A stretch of 64,000 bases of DNA from Arthrobacter sp. SLBN-112 (GCF_006715225.1 NZ_VFMU01000001.1:3410001-3474000), one strand, 5' to 3'. Shown: positions 1 through 11,983, counted from the first letter of the stretch. Made by a program: numbers and translations. The notes: generated from the sequence alone by a model not told the origin.

Positions 1-738
1 GAAGTCTGACGGCTTGCCGTTACCGAGAAGGGGCTTGAGGAACTGGGCTCCCACGGCCACGGCGGCCACGAAGACAGCGAGCGTCAGAAACAGGGCCAGC
101 AGCCTGCGGCGGCGCCGGACCTTCTTCGATGGGCGCGGCAGTACCTGGGCTGCCGATGAGCCGGGAAGCAGTCCGTGGTCCGCATCGTGGTGGTGTTCGT
201 CGTGGTGCTGGGCATCCACGTGGGCGTCGTCGTGGTATCCGGCGGCGTGGTGGACATGGTCGTGCACTTCCTGGTAACCGTGCGCGCCGGCCCCGTGGTG
301 CAGGTCCGCTCCGTGGTGTACGCCTGCGTACTGGAGGTCGTCCGGGTGGTAGGCAAGGTCGTCGTGGTGCTCGACGGCGGCCTGGTGCGGGACGTCGTCG
401 TGGGATTCACGAGGGTGAGGGTTATCCGCGGCGGCACCGTACGCGTGGGAAGGGTCCGCGTGCTGTTCATCCTGGATGGATGGCGGTACTGCCGGCGCTG
501 CCGGCACATCCCCGGCGTGGGGCAGCGGGGCGAACGAGGGCTCCGCTGCGGGAGACGCGGCGGCCGGCGGCGCGGCGGGGGGCGGCGGGACGTCGCCGGT
601 TTCGTAGGCGTGCTCGGGCACGGTGTCCTGCCCGCCGGTATGGGTCTTCTCCCGTGCCCGCAGTTCCTTGCGGGTCAACGGCCTCCCGGCCCCGGTATCC
701 AGCGGGCCGGAGGCGTCGTCAATGTTGGCAGGGCTCAC
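1..738 (-). CDS. mltG: Endolytic murein transglycosylase MltG, N-terminal part (runs off the window)
   Basis: The first 246 codons are visible, and the catalytic YceG/MltG domain lies beyond the window edge. MltG cleaves nascent glycan strands at the membrane to set their length. The call rests on position directly after ruvX (alaS-ruvX-mltG is the usual actinobacterial order) and on layout: a long hydrophilic cytoplasmic N-terminus, a basic stretch near 205-212, then one membrane segment at about 213-234. Residues about 90-190 are extremely His/Asp-rich, with some 25 histidines. The start is the GTG at 738, preceded by GGAAGG. The GTG overlaps the ruvX stop as GTGA, which suggests translational coupling. 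The catalytic motif cannot be checked here, so the name is partly inference. Confidence 0.8.
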   Translation of the reverse strand, partial: MSPANIDDASGPLDTGAGRPLTRKELRAREKTHTGGQDTVPEHAYETGDVPPPPAAPPAAASPAAEPSFAPLPHAGDVPAAPAVPPSIQDEQHADPSHAYGAAADNPHPRESHDDVPHQAAVEHHDDLAYHPDDLQYAGVHHGADLHHGAGAHGYQEVHDHVHHAAGYHDDAHVDAQHHDEHHHDADHGLLPGSSAAQVLPRPSKKVRRRRRLLALFLTLAVFVAAVAVGAQFLKPLLGNGKPSDF

Positions 739-1334
739 TGTTGCCTTCCATTATCTGAAGATTGTGCCGTGTCTGCGGGGGCGGCGCGGACGGAGTCGTC
801 CACCCCACCGGTCCCCTGGTCCACGGACGGGGATGGCGCTGTCACGCGTGAGCCGACATCCGCTCCCCTGGCTTTTTGCATGTCGATGGCGTGCTGAAGA
901 ATACCCGCGGCCGCGACCTGATCAACTACTTTACGGTGGTCCCTGCTGCTCATGCCAGCTTCATGGAGGTTCCGGTGGGCCGTGACACTGCTGAGGCGTT
1001 CGTCCACGAGGTTCACCGGGACGGCAAGCCCCCGCCGTGAAAACTCGGCCGCGAGGAGCAGGGCGTAGTCCGTGGCCATCCTGGCCGAGGCATGTTCCTC
1101 GCCCTTCATGGTCCTGGGCAGGCCGACAATAACCTGCACCGCCCCGAGTTCCTCCGCCAAGTTGGCGATGACGCGCACGTCCGAGTTCTTCCTGGCGTTC
1201 CGGTCAAGAGTCTTGTACGGCGTGGCAAGGATGGAGTCGCGGTCGCAGACCGCCACCCCCACCCGGACGGTGCCGACGTCCACCCCAAGTTTGACGCCCA
1301 GAGGGTAGCCGCCGGCAGCAACAGGATTGGTCAT
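735..1334 (-). CDS. ruvX: Holliday junction resolvase-like / pre-16S rRNA nuclease RuvX (YqgF)
   Basis: RNase H-fold nuclease of the YqgF family, implicated in processing the 5' end of pre-16S rRNA. Family motifs are visible: GVDVGTVRVGVAV near the N-terminus (first catalytic Asp), VGLP in the middle, VDERLSS (catalytic Glu) and DQVAAAGILQ (last Asp). It is 199 aa, longer than the usual 140-150, because of a low-complexity C-terminal tail of about 45 residues. The ATG at 1334 was chosen because a longer reading frame runs into alaS and has no family similarity there. It starts 7 bp after the alaS stop and overlaps mltG by 4 bp, so the three genes form one transcription unit. Confidence 0.92.
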   Translation of the reverse strand: MTNPVAAGGYPLGVKLGVDVGTVRVGVAVCDRDSILATPYKTLDRNARKNSDVRVIANLAEELGAVQVIVGLPRTMKGEEHASARMATDYALLLAAEFSRRGLAVPVNLVDERLSSVTAHRNLHEAGMSSRDHRKVVDQVAAAGILQHAIDMQKARGADVGSRVTAPSPSVDQGTGGVDDSVRAAPADTAQSSDNGRQQ

Positions 1335-1341
1335 AACGGGA

Positions 1342-4020
<2,679 letters not shown>

Positions 4021-4146
4021 GAGCTGTTTTCTTACCCTTCTTGGTCCGCGCCGCCTGGCGGCACGGAAATTTCGTTCAGGTGGCACGGTTCCCGGAACGG
4101 GTTCCTGCCGGTTGTTGGCTGATGCGGGTGTGGTGCCCCGCAGGGG

Positions 4147-4377
4147 TCAGCGGCGGACGAGTTCAGCGGAGTCCACACCCAGGGCGGTCCGCAGGTCGGT
4201 TTCCCGTTCACGCATTCCTGCGCGGACGGCGTCGGCGAAGTCGTACATCCCGTCGGCGAGTTGCCCCACAGCGCGGTTGAGGCCTTCCGGCCCCAGCGCG
4301 GACTGGGCCTGGCTCACTTTGCGGAAGGCAATGACTCCGATGGCCACGCCGATTCCCATCCAAACAATTCTTTTCAT
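4147..4377 (-). CDS. Small membrane-anchored protein, DUF6167-like
   Basis: A 76-aa protein with one N-terminal hydrophobic segment (about residues 5-20, GIGVAIGVIAF) followed by a charged amphipathic region (GMRERETDLRTALG). It resembles DUF6167, an actinobacterial family of unknown function usually found between alaS and a DUF948 gene, as here. It starts 17 bp after the DUF948 stop and is probably co-transcribed with it. No function can be assigned from sequence. Confidence 0.75.
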   Translation of the reverse strand: MKRIVWMGIGVAIGVIAFRKVSQAQSALGPEGLNRAVGQLADGMYDFADAVRAGMRERETDLRTALGVDSAELVRR

Positions 4378-4394
4378 GTTCGTTCTCTTCGAAT

Positions 4395-4769
4395 CTAGCG
4401 GCTGCGGCGGCCGGCAGCGGGCTTCCGGCGGTTGGCGAAGGCGCTGCGCACGCCGTAGCTGAACGCGGCGACCTTGATCAGCGGCGAACCGACGGTGGCG
4501 GCCACCAGCGAGGACAGGGCCGAAATGTTGGCGGACGCATCGGAGACGTTGGATGAGATACCGTCCACCTTCTTCAACTGCTGGTTGGTGGTGGAAACGG
4601 TAGCCGTCACCTCGTCCATCAGGGGCGTGGCACCGTCGCTGATGGACCTGATGGCGGTCCGCACCTCGTCGAAGACTTTACCCAGCTTCATGATCGGGAC
4701 CGCGAGCAGCAGCACCAGGAGCGCAAACACCCCGGCAGCGATCAGGCCGGCAATATCGCCACCAGACAT
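4395..4769 (-). CDS. DUF948 domain-containing membrane protein
   Basis: 124 aa. It has one N-terminal membrane helix (about residues 6-26, AGLIAAGVFALLVLLLAVPI), then a helical region rich in Ser/Thr/Val likely to form a coiled coil (EVTATVSTTNQQLKKVDGISSNV), and a basic tail ending GRRSR. This is the DUF948 architecture: membrane-anchored, with a methyl-accepting-protein-like helical stalk. The role is unknown. It lies between rpsD and the DUF6167 gene on the same strand, downstream of the rpsD hairpin, so it may have its own promoter. Confidence 0.75.
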   Translation of the reverse strand: MSGGDIAGLIAAGVFALLVLLLAVPIMKLGKVFDEVRTAIRSISDGATPLMDEVTATVSTTNQQLKKVDGISSNVSDASANISALSSLVAATVGSPLIKVAAFSYGVRSAFANRRKPAAGRRSR

Positions 4770-4863
4770 AGACGTTCATCTCCTCGAAATTCTGTGGTTG
4801 AGCCACATCCGCGGCATGCACGGAAGGCCCGTTGCGCAGATGTCCCCCAAGTACCTTACATAC

Positions 4864-4897
4864 AAAGAAGCCCGCGGCGCTTGCCACGGGCTTCTTT
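4864..4897 (-). terminator. Hairpin terminator after rpsD
   Basis: An 11-bp perfect stem AAAGAAGCCCG/CGGGCTTCTTT with a 12-nt loop, 17 bp past the rpsD stop. On the minus strand it ends in TTT followed by GTATG, so the U-tract is short. Position and shape fit a Rho-independent terminator of rpsD. Confidence 0.75.
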
Positions 4898-4914
4898 GGA
4901 TACGCTGCTGGGAT

Positions 4915-5541
4915 TTAGCGTGCGTAGAATTCGACGACGAGCTGCTCTTCGCAGGTCACCGGGACTTCCGAGCGCTTGGGGCGGCGCACCAGGCGTGCCT
5001 GCAGGGCTTCCAGCTTGACGTCCAGGTAGGCCGGAACGGCAGGCAGCACATCGCGGTGTGCACCGGCTGCGGCAACCTGGAGCGGAACCATGGTCTCGCT
5101 GCGGCTGTGGACGTGGACCAGCTGGCCCTCGCCGACGCGGAACGACGGGCGGTCCACCCGGATGCCGTCAACCATGATGTGGCGGTGCACAACCAGCTGG
5201 CGGGCCTGGGCGATGGTGCGGGCGAAACCGGCACGCAGGACCAGGGCGTCGAGGCGCATTTCGAGCAGTTCGATGAGGTTTTCACCGGTCAGGCCCTTGG
5301 TGCGGCGGGCTTCCTCGAAGGCACGGGTCATCTGTGCTTCGCGGATGCCGTACTGGGCGCGCAGGCGCTGCTTTTCGCGCAGACGTACGGCGTAGTCGGA
5401 GTCCTGCTTCTTGCGGGCACGGCCATGCTCACCGGGGCCGTACGGGCGGCGCTCCATGTACTTGGCGGCCTTGGGGGTCAGAGCGATGCCGAGGGACCGC
5501 GAGAGGCGGGCCTGACGGCGAGCACGAGTGTTGTTAGCCAC
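4915..5541 (-). CDS. rpsD: 30S ribosomal protein S4
   Basis: Primary 16S rRNA-binding protein that nucleates assembly of the 30S body. At 208 aa it has typical length. The N-terminus MANNTRARRQARLSRSLG and the block RRPYGPGEHG are characteristic. The S4 RNA-binding domain (LEMRLDALVLRAGFARTIAQ) covers about residues 97-160. In this lineage rpsD stands apart from the alpha operon. It has a 169-bp leader, long enough for regulatory structure, though I could not identify a known motif there. It ends in its own terminator. Confidence 0.97.
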   Translation of the reverse strand: MANNTRARRQARLSRSLGIALTPKAAKYMERRPYGPGEHGRARKKQDSDYAVRLREKQRLRAQYGIREAQMTRAFEEARRTKGLTGENLIELLEMRLDALVLRAGFARTIAQARQLVVHRHIMVDGIRVDRPSFRVGEGQLVHVHSRSETMVPLQVAAAGAHRDVLPAVPAYLDVKLEALQARLVRRPKRSEVPVTCEEQLVVEFYAR

Positions 5542-5710
5542 TGGTGTCCTTCCAATATCTACGGTTGTCAGTGTTACTGGCCTCCAGGATGGAGAGCATC
5601 GGCCAACCGCCGCCTTTTGCTACTGGGCACAGGGCATAGCCTTCCCAAAGTGAATTGGGGAGATTTTGCGTCCGTGCCTTGCCAGACAAACATCCAGCCT
5701 ACCACGGCAG

Positions 5711-7165
5711 CTACTTGCCCCGCACAATCTTCCGCAGGCGCTCCAGCCGCTGGGCGATGTCCCTTTCCGCGCCGTTGCCGGTGGGCTGGTAGTAGTCCCG
5801 GCCCACCAGGTCGTCCGGCGGGTACTGCTGGGTGGCCACTGCGTGTGGGGCGTCATGGGCGTACTTGTAGCCCACACCGTGCCCCAACTGCTTGGACCCG
5901 GGGTAGTGCGCGTCCCGCAGGTGCGCCGGAATCCCGACGCCGAGGCCTGCCCGCACGTCAGCTATGGCTTTGTTGATGCCCATGTAGGCCGCGTTCGATT
6001 TTGGTGCGGTAGCCAGGTGGACCACGGCCTCAGCCAGGATGATCCGTCCCTCCGGCATCCCGATCAGCTGTACCGCCTGCGCCGCGGCCACGGCGGTCTG
6101 CAGCGCGGTGGGGTCGGCCATTCCGACGTCCTCTGCGGCGGAAATGACGATCCGACGGGCCACGAACCGCGGATCCTCCCCCGCTTCCAGCATCCGGGCG
6201 AGGTAATGCAGGGCGGCGTCAACGTCCGAGCCCCTGATGGACTTGATGAAGGCGCTGATGACATCGTAGTGCTGGTCGCCGGCACGGTCATAGCGGACGG
6301 CGGCGGCGTCCAGGGCGCGCTCGGTGTGGCGAAGTTCAACGATGACCGGCTCCGCGGTGGCCGGCACGTCAGCTGCACTGTCCTCCCCCACGGAACGTTC
6401 GACGTCGTCCGCGTCACCGAAAGCCACGCCCGCCGCGGCCTCCAGCGCGGTAAGCGCCCTGCGCGCGTCCCCGCCGGACAGCCGGACCAGGTGGTCCAAT
6501 GCGTCGTCGCTGAGCCGGACCTTGCCGCCCAGCCCGCGCGGGTCCTCCACGGCGCGCACCAGGAGGCCCTCGATATCGGCGTCGGTGAGGGGCTTGAGCG
6601 TGAGGAGCAGGGAGCGGGACAGCAGGGGCGAGACCACCGAAAAGGAGGGATTTTCCGTGGTGGCCGCCACCAGGACCACCCACCGGTTTTCGACGCCCGG
6701 CAGGAGCGCGTCCTGCTGGGCTTTGTTGAAGCGGTGGATCTCGTCAAGGAACAGCACCGTGGTGGTCTTGTACAGGTCCCTGGCGGTCAGGGCGTCGTCC
6801 ATCACGCGGCGGACATCCTTGACACCTGCGGTGATGGCAGACAGTTCCACGAACTTGCGCCCAGGTCCGCGGGCGATCACGTGCGCCAGCGTGGTCTTGC
6901 CCGTGCCCGGGGGTCCCCAGAGGATCAGGGAAGTGGGGCCGGCGGGACCGGCAGTGTCTGCTCCCGCCCCCGCGGCGAGCTGGCGCAGCGGGGAGCCCTG
7001 GCCCAGAAGATGCTGCTGGCCCACAACCTCGTCGAGGGTGCGGGGCCGCATGCGTACTGCCAGCGGCCCGCGGGGTGAGGCCTGGCCCCGGGAAGCGGTG
7101 CTTGTCCCGGCGACGGGACTTTCGTCGTCGTCGTTTTCCGGCGCGTGCCCGAAGAGATCATCCAC
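5711..7165 (-). CDS. rarA: Replication-associated recombination protein RarA/MgsA (AAA+ ATPase)
   Basis: A clamp-loader-like AAA+ ATPase acting at stalled replication forks. Of its 484 aa, Walker A is GPPGTGKT at 84-91, Walker B is LFLDEIHRF with Asp141 and Glu142, and sensor 1 is in AATTENPSF. The C-terminal helical tetramerisation part carries [24 protein letters not shown]. The start is GTG at 7165 with GGAAG upstream. The N-terminal DDLFGHAP resembles a clamp-interaction tail. It faces the VLRF1 gene divergently, 64 bp away. Confidence 0.94.
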   Translation of the reverse strand: MDDLFGHAPENDDDESPVAGTSTASRGQASPRGPLAVRMRPRTLDEVVGQQHLLGQGSPLRQLAAGAGADTAGPAGPTSLILWGPPGTGKTTLAHVIARGPGRKFVELSAITAGVKDVRRVMDDALTARDLYKTTTVLFLDEIHRFNKAQQDALLPGVENRWVVLVAATTENPSFSVVSPLLSRSLLLTLKPLTDADIEGLLVRAVEDPRGLGGKVRLSDDALDHLVRLSGGDARRALTALEAAAGVAFGDADDVERSVGEDSAADVPATAEPVIVELRHTERALDAAAVRYDRAGDQHYDVISAFIKSIRGSDVDAALHYLARMLEAGEDPRFVARRIVISAAEDVGMADPTALQTAVAAAQAVQLIGMPEGRIILAEAVVHLATAPKSNAAYMGINKAIADVRAGLGVGIPAHLRDAHYPGSKQLGHGVGYKYAHDAPHAVATQQYPPDDLVGRDYYQPTGNGAERDIAQRLERLRKIVRGK

Positions 7166-7229
7166 ATAGATAGGCTACTTCCAGTTGACCCCTCCTTTTC
7201 GTCGGGGCCCTGACACCGAAGGAACCCCC

Positions 7230-7898
7230 ATGCCTGCCCCCGCTGCCGCCAACGGTCCGCCCTCCGTCCGGACCGCGTTCGTGCCCGGTGCCCGGCTGGC
7301 CGGCTGGGCGCACCGGTTCGGCGCCTCTCACGGCGGGTACAGGCTGCAGGATGACGACGACGGCCTCCGCCTTGTGGCGGCTGACGGCACCGGGGCGCTG
7401 CTGCAGGCGCCGTGGCCGGCCGACGGGCGGCCGGGACGCGGCAGTGGACCACTGGAGCGCCTGGCCGCCCTTGCGTCCCAGCCGCGCCGGCTGGGACTGG
7501 TGCTGGTGCGGAGGGGCGGCTACGGCATCGGGGTGGCCAGCGAGGGTGTGCTGCTGGCGTCCAAGGCAGGCACCAGGTACGTCCAGTCGCGCAGCGCTGC
7601 AGGCGGCCAGTCCCAGCAGCGGTTCGCGCGCCGCCGCTCCAACCAGGCGGAGGCGTTGGTGTCGGCAGTGGCACAGCAGGCGGCCGAAGTGTTTGGTGCA
7701 GCGGCCTTCGAGTACGTGGTGCCGGGCGGTGACCGGACCCTGGCCGACCTGGTCCTGGAGGAACCGGCCCTGCGTGATTACGCCCGTCTGCCGCGCCTCG
7801 CCTACCTGGATGTGGCGGAGCCCCGGGCCGATGTCCTGAAGAAGGCCGCGGCGGACGTCTGCTCGGTCCGGATCACGGTGACCGACCCGCCAAGCTGA
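7230..7898 (+). CDS. Actinobacterial Vms1-like release factor (acVLRF1), predicted peptidyl-tRNA hydrolase
   Basis: A 222-aa protein with the eRF1-domain-2-like VLRF1 signature GTRYVQSRSAAGGQSQQRF at about 114-132, followed by ARRRSNQ. In this family the glutamine-containing loop (Q127 region) is thought to promote peptidyl-tRNA cleavage on stalled 50S complexes, as in eukaryotic Vms1/ANKZF1. The ATG at 7230 has GAAGGA 6 bp upstream; an in-frame start at 7185 lacks this. It is divergent from rarA and convergent with the GNAT gene. Family assignment rests on the motif; no other domain is present, unlike the larger eukaryotic proteins. Confidence 0.75.
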   Translation: MPAPAAANGPPSVRTAFVPGARLAGWAHRFGASHGGYRLQDDDDGLRLVAADGTGALLQAPWPADGRPGRGSGPLERLAALASQPRRLGLVLVRRGGYGIGVASEGVLLASKAGTRYVQSRSAAGGQSQQRFARRRSNQAEALVSAVAQQAAEVFGAAAFEYVVPGGDRTLADLVLEEPALRDYARLPRLAYLDVAEPRADVLKKAAADVCSVRITVTDPPS

Positions 7899-7914
7899 GC
7901 CCGCCGGGGAAGGC

Positions 7915-8739
7915 TCAACAGCCAGCCGGCGCGCGGCGGGGGCGTTCCTGCCGGTACCGGTAGCGGCCTGCCTCCCGGAATCCGGCTTTTACATACAACG
8001 CCTGTGCCCCGTAGTTGGCGGCGGTGGCCAGGAGCCAGAAGTCCGTCACGCCCTGTTCCACACCGGCCTGCAGCAGGGCCCGCATGATGGCTGTGCCGAA
8101 GCCACGGCGGCGGGCGTCCGGCAGGGTGGCCATGCAGTAGAGGCCGCCATGCCTGGTGCCGTCAGGAAGGGCAAGGCGGCCGACGGCGGCGGCCCTGCCG
8201 TCGGCGTCACGCACCAGGGCATACAGTGACGGGCACCCTTCGAGAATTGCCTGTGCAGTTGCCAGGGCATCCTCCCCTCCACGGCCGTCCACCTGCCACC
8301 AGACCCGCAGCCAATCCGGGGACGGCACCGATGACAGTTCGACCGATGACGGCCCGGTCGCCGCGGTGGCCGGGCCGGCGGCCGGGTGCTGATCCGCCGT
8401 TGCGCTGCGCGTCATGACCACGGTTTCGGACTGGCGGGTGAAGCCATCAGCGTCGAGCAGGTCGTGGAGTGCCGGCGCGGCAGGGTTGTCGAACAGCTGG
8501 AAGATGACAGGCAGGCGTCGCCTGCGGTACCACGCCCGGGCTTCGCGGAGCAGGCCGGGAAGGTCGTCACCGGACTGGCCGGCGGTGAGGGAACGCGGCC
8601 AGATGGAGTTGGCGCGCTGGGTCACGCCGCCGGCTGCGCGCAGGGTCCAGCCGCCGGCGTCGTGCCGTTCCAGGGCAGGCCAGGCGGCATCCATGGCGGC
8701 TTCAAGGTCCAGGCTCTCGATATTTCCCAGGGTGGACAA
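7915..8739 (-). CDS. GNAT family N-acetyltransferase
   Basis: 274 aa. The C-terminal half is a GNAT domain with the acetyl-CoA pyrophosphate-binding motif ARRRGFGTA (about 211-219) and the terminal AANYGAQALYVKAGF block. The N-terminal half (LEAAMDAAWPALERHDAGGWTLR) is a degenerate GNAT-like region common in two-domain actinobacterial acetyltransferases. The substrate is unknown. It ends 16 bp from the convergent VLRF1 gene and starts shortly after the aspS terminator. Confidence 0.85.
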   Translation of the reverse strand: MSTLGNIESLDLEAAMDAAWPALERHDAGGWTLRAAGGVTQRANSIWPRSLTAGQSGDDLPGLLREARAWYRRRRLPVIFQLFDNPAAPALHDLLDADGFTRQSETVVMTRSATADQHPAAGPATAATGPSSVELSSVPSPDWLRVWWQVDGRGGEDALATAQAILEGCPSLYALVRDADGRAAAVGRLALPDGTRHGGLYCMATLPDARRRGFGTAIMRALLQAGVEQGVTDFWLLATAANYGAQALYVKAGFREAGRYRYRQERPRRAPAGC

Positions 8740-8763
8740 CGGGCGGCTCCTTTGTTAACAGCG

Positions 8764-8791
8764 AAGGCTCCCCGGTGGTCCGGGGAGCCTT
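8764..8791 (-). terminator. Hairpin terminator after aspS
   Basis: A 12-bp perfect stem (AAGGCTCCCCGG and its complement) with a TGGT tetraloop, 34 bp past the aspS stop. It sits in the 86-bp gap between aspS and the GNAT gene on the same strand. It fits a Rho-independent terminator that separates the two genes. Confidence 0.75.
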
Positions 8792-8825
8792 CCTTGGCCG
8801 CTGCCTTATGGCAGCATCCGTGCTG

Positions 8826-10622
8826 CTACTGCTTCTCTTCGGGCTTCTTCTCTTCCGGCTTCCTGGCCTCAGGCTTGAAGTCCACGCCTGCCTCCTTGCG
8901 CTGCTGCGGCGTGATGGGAGCCGGAGCGTCCGTGAGGGGGTCGTGGCCGCCGCCGGACTTCGGGAAGGCGATGACATCGCGGATGGACTCAACGCCCGCC
9001 AGCAGCGACACGACGCGGTCCCAGCCGAAGGCAATGCCGCCGTGCGGCGGGGCGCCGTACTTGAACCCCTCCAGCAGGAAACCGAACTTCGTCTGGGCGT
9101 CGTCCTTGTCCAGCCCCATCAGCTCGAACACCCGCTCCTGCACGTCGCGCTGGTGGATACGGATGGAGCCGCCGCCGATTTCGTTGCCGTTGCAGACGAT
9201 GTCGTAGGCGTAGGAAAGCGCCGATTCGGGATCCTTGTCGAAGGTGTCAAGGAACTCCGGCTTGGGCGAGGTGAAGGCGTGGTGGACAGCAGTCCACTGC
9301 CCTCCGCCGACGGCGACGTCACCCGAGGCAACAGCGGCTGCGGCCGGCTCGAACATCGGGGCGTCCACGACCCAGCAGAAGGCCCAGGCGGTGGGATCGA
9401 TCAGGCCCGTGCGGTGGCCGATCTCAACGCGTGCAGCGCCCAGCAGGGCACGCGACGGCGTCTTCTCACCCGCGGCGAAGAAGATGCAGTCGCCAGGCTT
9501 GGCACCAACGGCGTCAGCCAGGCCGGCGCGCTCGATCTCGGTAAGGTTCTTGGCCACCGGTCCGGCAAGCTCGCCGTCTTCCTTGTAGAGGACATACGCC
9601 AGGCCCTTCGCGCCGCGCTGCTTGGCCCATTCCTGCCAGGCATCAAGGGCGCGGCGTGCCTGCGAGGCGCCGCCAGGCATGACGACGGCGCCGACGTAGG
9701 GCGCCTTGAAGACACCGAAGTTGGTGTCCTTGAAGAAGTCGGTCAACTCGGTCAGTTCCTGGCCGAAGCGCAGGTCCGGCTTGTCCGAGCCGTAGCGCGC
9801 CATCGCATCGGCGTACGTGATGCGCTGGATGGGCGTAGGGATGTCGACGCCGATGAGCTGCCACACCGCTTTGACGATGTTTTCGCCGAGCCGGATGATG
9901 TCGTCCTGGTCCACGAAGCTCGCCTCGATGTCCAGCTGCGTGAACTCCGGCTGCCGGTCCGCACGGAAGTCCTCGTCCCGGTAGCAGCGGGCAATCTGGT
10001 AGTACTTTTCGAAGCCGCCCACCTGCAGGAGCTGTTTGAACAGCTGCGGGGACTGCGGCAGCGCGTACCAGGAACCCGGAGCCAGGCGTGCCGGAACCAG
10101 GAAGTCACGGGCACCTTCCGGCGTCGAACGCGTCAGCGTGGGCGTCTCGATCTCCACGTAGCCCTCATGGTGGAGCAGTTCGCGCGCCACCCGGTTCGCC
10201 TCCGAACGGAGGCGCAGGTTGCGGCTGGGGCCGGGACGGCGTAGGTCCAGGTAGCGGTGCTTGAGCCGGGCTTCCTCGCCGACTTCCACGTGCTCGTCGA
10301 TCTGGAACGGCAGCGGGTCCGAGGTGTTGAGGATGGTGACGTCCTCGGCGATGACCTCGATGTCGCCCGTGGCCAGCGCCGGGTTCTCGTTGCCTTCCGG
10401 GCGCCTGGATACGGTGCCCTTGACCTGAAGGACGTACTCGTTGCGCAGTCCGTGGAACACTTCTTCCTCGCGGACCACCACCTGGGCCACGCCGGAAGCA
10501 TCGCGCAGGTCCACGAATGCCACACCACCGTGATCACGGCGGCGGCCCACCCAGCCAGCCAGGGTTACGGTTTGTCCAATGTGCTCGGAACGAAGGGATC
10601 CGAGGTCATGTGTGCGCAGCAC
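8826..10622 (-). CDS. aspS: Aspartate--tRNA ligase, predicted non-discriminating (Asp/Asn)
   Basis: Class IIb synthetase of 598 aa: N-terminal OB-fold anticodon domain, then the catalytic core with motif 2 ([18 protein letters not shown]) and motif 3 ([16 protein letters not shown]), and a bacterial GAD insertion between. The start is GTG at 10622 ([10 protein letters not shown]), not the longer open frame that runs to 11438 antisense to the permease. In the anticodon domain His31 (RRRDHGG) and the Gly of RRPEGN match the residues known to mark non-discriminating AspRS, which also charges tRNA-Asn for later amidation by GatCAB. That specificity is inference. The C-terminal tail is Lys/Glu/Pro-rich. 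Confidence 0.95.
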   Translation of the reverse strand: MLRTHDLGSLRSEHIGQTVTLAGWVGRRRDHGGVAFVDLRDASGVAQVVVREEEVFHGLRNEYVLQVKGTVSRRPEGNENPALATGDIEVIAEDVTILNTSDPLPFQIDEHVEVGEEARLKHRYLDLRRPGPSRNLRLRSEANRVARELLHHEGYVEIETPTLTRSTPEGARDFLVPARLAPGSWYALPQSPQLFKQLLQVGGFEKYYQIARCYRDEDFRADRQPEFTQLDIEASFVDQDDIIRLGENIVKAVWQLIGVDIPTPIQRITYADAMARYGSDKPDLRFGQELTELTDFFKDTNFGVFKAPYVGAVVMPGGASQARRALDAWQEWAKQRGAKGLAYVLYKEDGELAGPVAKNLTEIERAGLADAVGAKPGDCIFFAAGEKTPSRALLGAARVEIGHRTGLIDPTAWAFCWVVDAPMFEPAAAAVASGDVAVGGGQWTAVHHAFTSPKPEFLDTFDKDPESALSYAYDIVCNGNEIGGGSIRIHQRDVQERVFELMGLDKDDAQTKFGFLLEGFKYGAPPHGGIAFGWDRVVSLLAGVESIRDVIAFPKSGGGHDPLTDAPAPITPQQRKEAGVDFKPEARKPEEKKPEEKQ

Positions 10623-10661
10623 AGCACGCCTTTCTGCGGGAAAACAGTGGGAAGTCAATAT

Positions 10662-10680
10662 GATCGTTGCGGGAACGATC
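10662..10680. promoter_or_regulatory. Inverted repeat in the aspS/permease divergent region (possible operator)
   Basis: GATCGTT-GCGGG-AACGATC: perfect 7-bp arms around a 5-nt spacer, placed 40 bp upstream of the aspS start and 39 bp upstream of the permease start. Symmetry and position suggest a dimeric regulator site, but no regulator is encoded alongside and nothing shows which gene it serves. Confidence 0.4.
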
Positions 10681-10718
10681 CCGTCCGAGTTTACCCGTTG
10701 GAAAGGGACTGCCGCCGC

Positions 10719-11975
10719 ATGAACGAACCTCAGCAGCTGCAACGCAGGCTGGGAACCTTTGACGCCACAGCCATCGGCCTGGGGTCCATGCTGGGCGCCG
10801 GGGTGTTTGTGGTGTTCGCCCCTGCCGCGGCCCTGGCCGGGAACCTGCTGGTCCTGTCCGTGGTGGTTGCGGGGGTTGTGGCGTACTGCAACGCCGTGGC
10901 CTCTGCCGCCCTCGCCGCGAAATATCCCACCAGCGGCGGCACCTATGTGTACGGCCGGAAACAGCTCGGCGAATGGCCCGGCTTCCTGGCCGGTTGGGGT
11001 TTCGTCACAGGCAAGACGGCGTCCTGCGCTGCCATGGCTTTGACGTTCGGCAGTTATGTGGCGCGGGACTATGCAGTCCCGGTCGCCGTGGCCGCCGTCG
11101 TGGCCCTCACCGGCGTCAACCTGCTGGGGATCACCCGCACCGCGCTGCTGACGCGGATCCTGCTGTGCCTGGTCCTGGCCACACTGGTATTCGTTGCCAT
11201 CGCCGCCATACTGGGTCCGCACCCCGCGGCGGAACCGGCAGGCGCGCCCTCCGGGGGTGCCGGCGGTGTCCTTCCTGCCGCCGGGCTGATGTTCTTCGCC
11301 TTCGCCGGTTATGCCCGGATCGCCACCCTGGGTGAAGAGGTCAAGGATCCTGCACGGGCCATCCCCCGCGCCATTCTCGCGGCCTTGGCAGCCGCTTTCG
11401 CCATCTACCTGGCCCTGGCGCTGCTGCTGCTGAACCATCTCCCGGGCGGGCGGCTCGCTGCCACCCGGACCCCACTCCTGGACGCCGTGCTTAACTCAGG
11501 GCTGGCGGCGGGCGCGCCGGTGGTGCAGGCCGGGGCCGCGGCTGCGTGCCTGGGCGCACTGCTAGCCCTCATTACGGGCGTGGGCCGCACTACTTTGGCC
11601 ATGGCACGTGAACGCGACCTTCCCGGTCCACTGGCCCACGTGGGCGGCAAACACACAGTCCCGTTCGTCGCCGAACTTGCCGTGGCCGCCGTCGTCATTC
11701 TGCTCCTCCTGACCACCGATGTCATGACGGTGGTGGGCTTTTCAAGTTTCGGCGTGCTGCTGTACTACGCGGTGGCCAACGCCTCCGCTTTTACTTTGGA
11801 AGCGCATCCGGGGTACGCACCTAAGTGGTTGAACGCCGTCGGCTTCCTGGCATGCCTGGTGCTGGCCTTCACGCTTCCGCGGGCCTCTGTGCTCACTATG
11901 GCGGCCGTCCTTGCCGCCGGAGTGGCTGGGCGCTGGCTGGTGCTGCGGTTCCGGCAGCACCAGCCAGCGCCGTAA
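10719..11975 (+). CDS. APC-superfamily amino acid permease
   Basis: 418 aa with about 12 hydrophobic segments. The first helix carries the APC substrate-site signature ([18 protein letters not shown], about 19-36) and the sixth region has [27 protein letters not shown], a typical APC-family helix 6 to loop 7 motif. It most resembles the amino acid/cationic amino acid branch; the substrate cannot be told from sequence. The ATG at 10719 is placed at the conserved N-terminus, with GGAAAGGG upstream. It converges on hisS, with only 8 bp between the stops. Confidence 0.88.
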   Translation: MNEPQQLQRRLGTFDATAIGLGSMLGAGVFVVFAPAAALAGNLLVLSVVVAGVVAYCNAVASAALAAKYPTSGGTYVYGRKQLGEWPGFLAGWGFVTGKTASCAAMALTFGSYVARDYAVPVAVAAVVALTGVNLLGITRTALLTRILLCLVLATLVFVAIAAILGPHPAAEPAGAPSGGAGGVLPAAGLMFFAFAGYARIATLGEEVKDPARAIPRAILAALAAAFAIYLALALLLLNHLPGGRLAATRTPLLDAVLNSGLAAGAPVVQAGAAAACLGALLALITGVGRTTLAMARERDLPGPLAHVGGKHTVPFVAELAVAAVVILLLLTTDVMTVVGFSSFGVLLYYAVANASAFTLEAHPGYAPKWLNAVGFLACLVLAFTLPRASVLTMAAVLAAGVAGRWLVLRFRQHQPAP

Positions 11976-11983
11976 ACGCCCGC

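Noticed and set aside
84..509. Minus-strand Thr/Arg/Pro-rich ORF in another frame of the His-rich mltG tail
   Set aside because: It is a frame-shifted reading of the CAC/GAC-rich repeat; the mltG frame continues to a membrane helix and has the coupled start.
10623..10718. T-box leader for aspS
   Set aside because: No T-box sequence or specifier stem is visible, and the leader is too short.
10623..11438. N-terminal extension of aspS in the open frame
   Set aside because: The extra 272 codons are antisense to a clear permease gene and unlike AspRS, whose N-terminus begins at the GTG at 10622.
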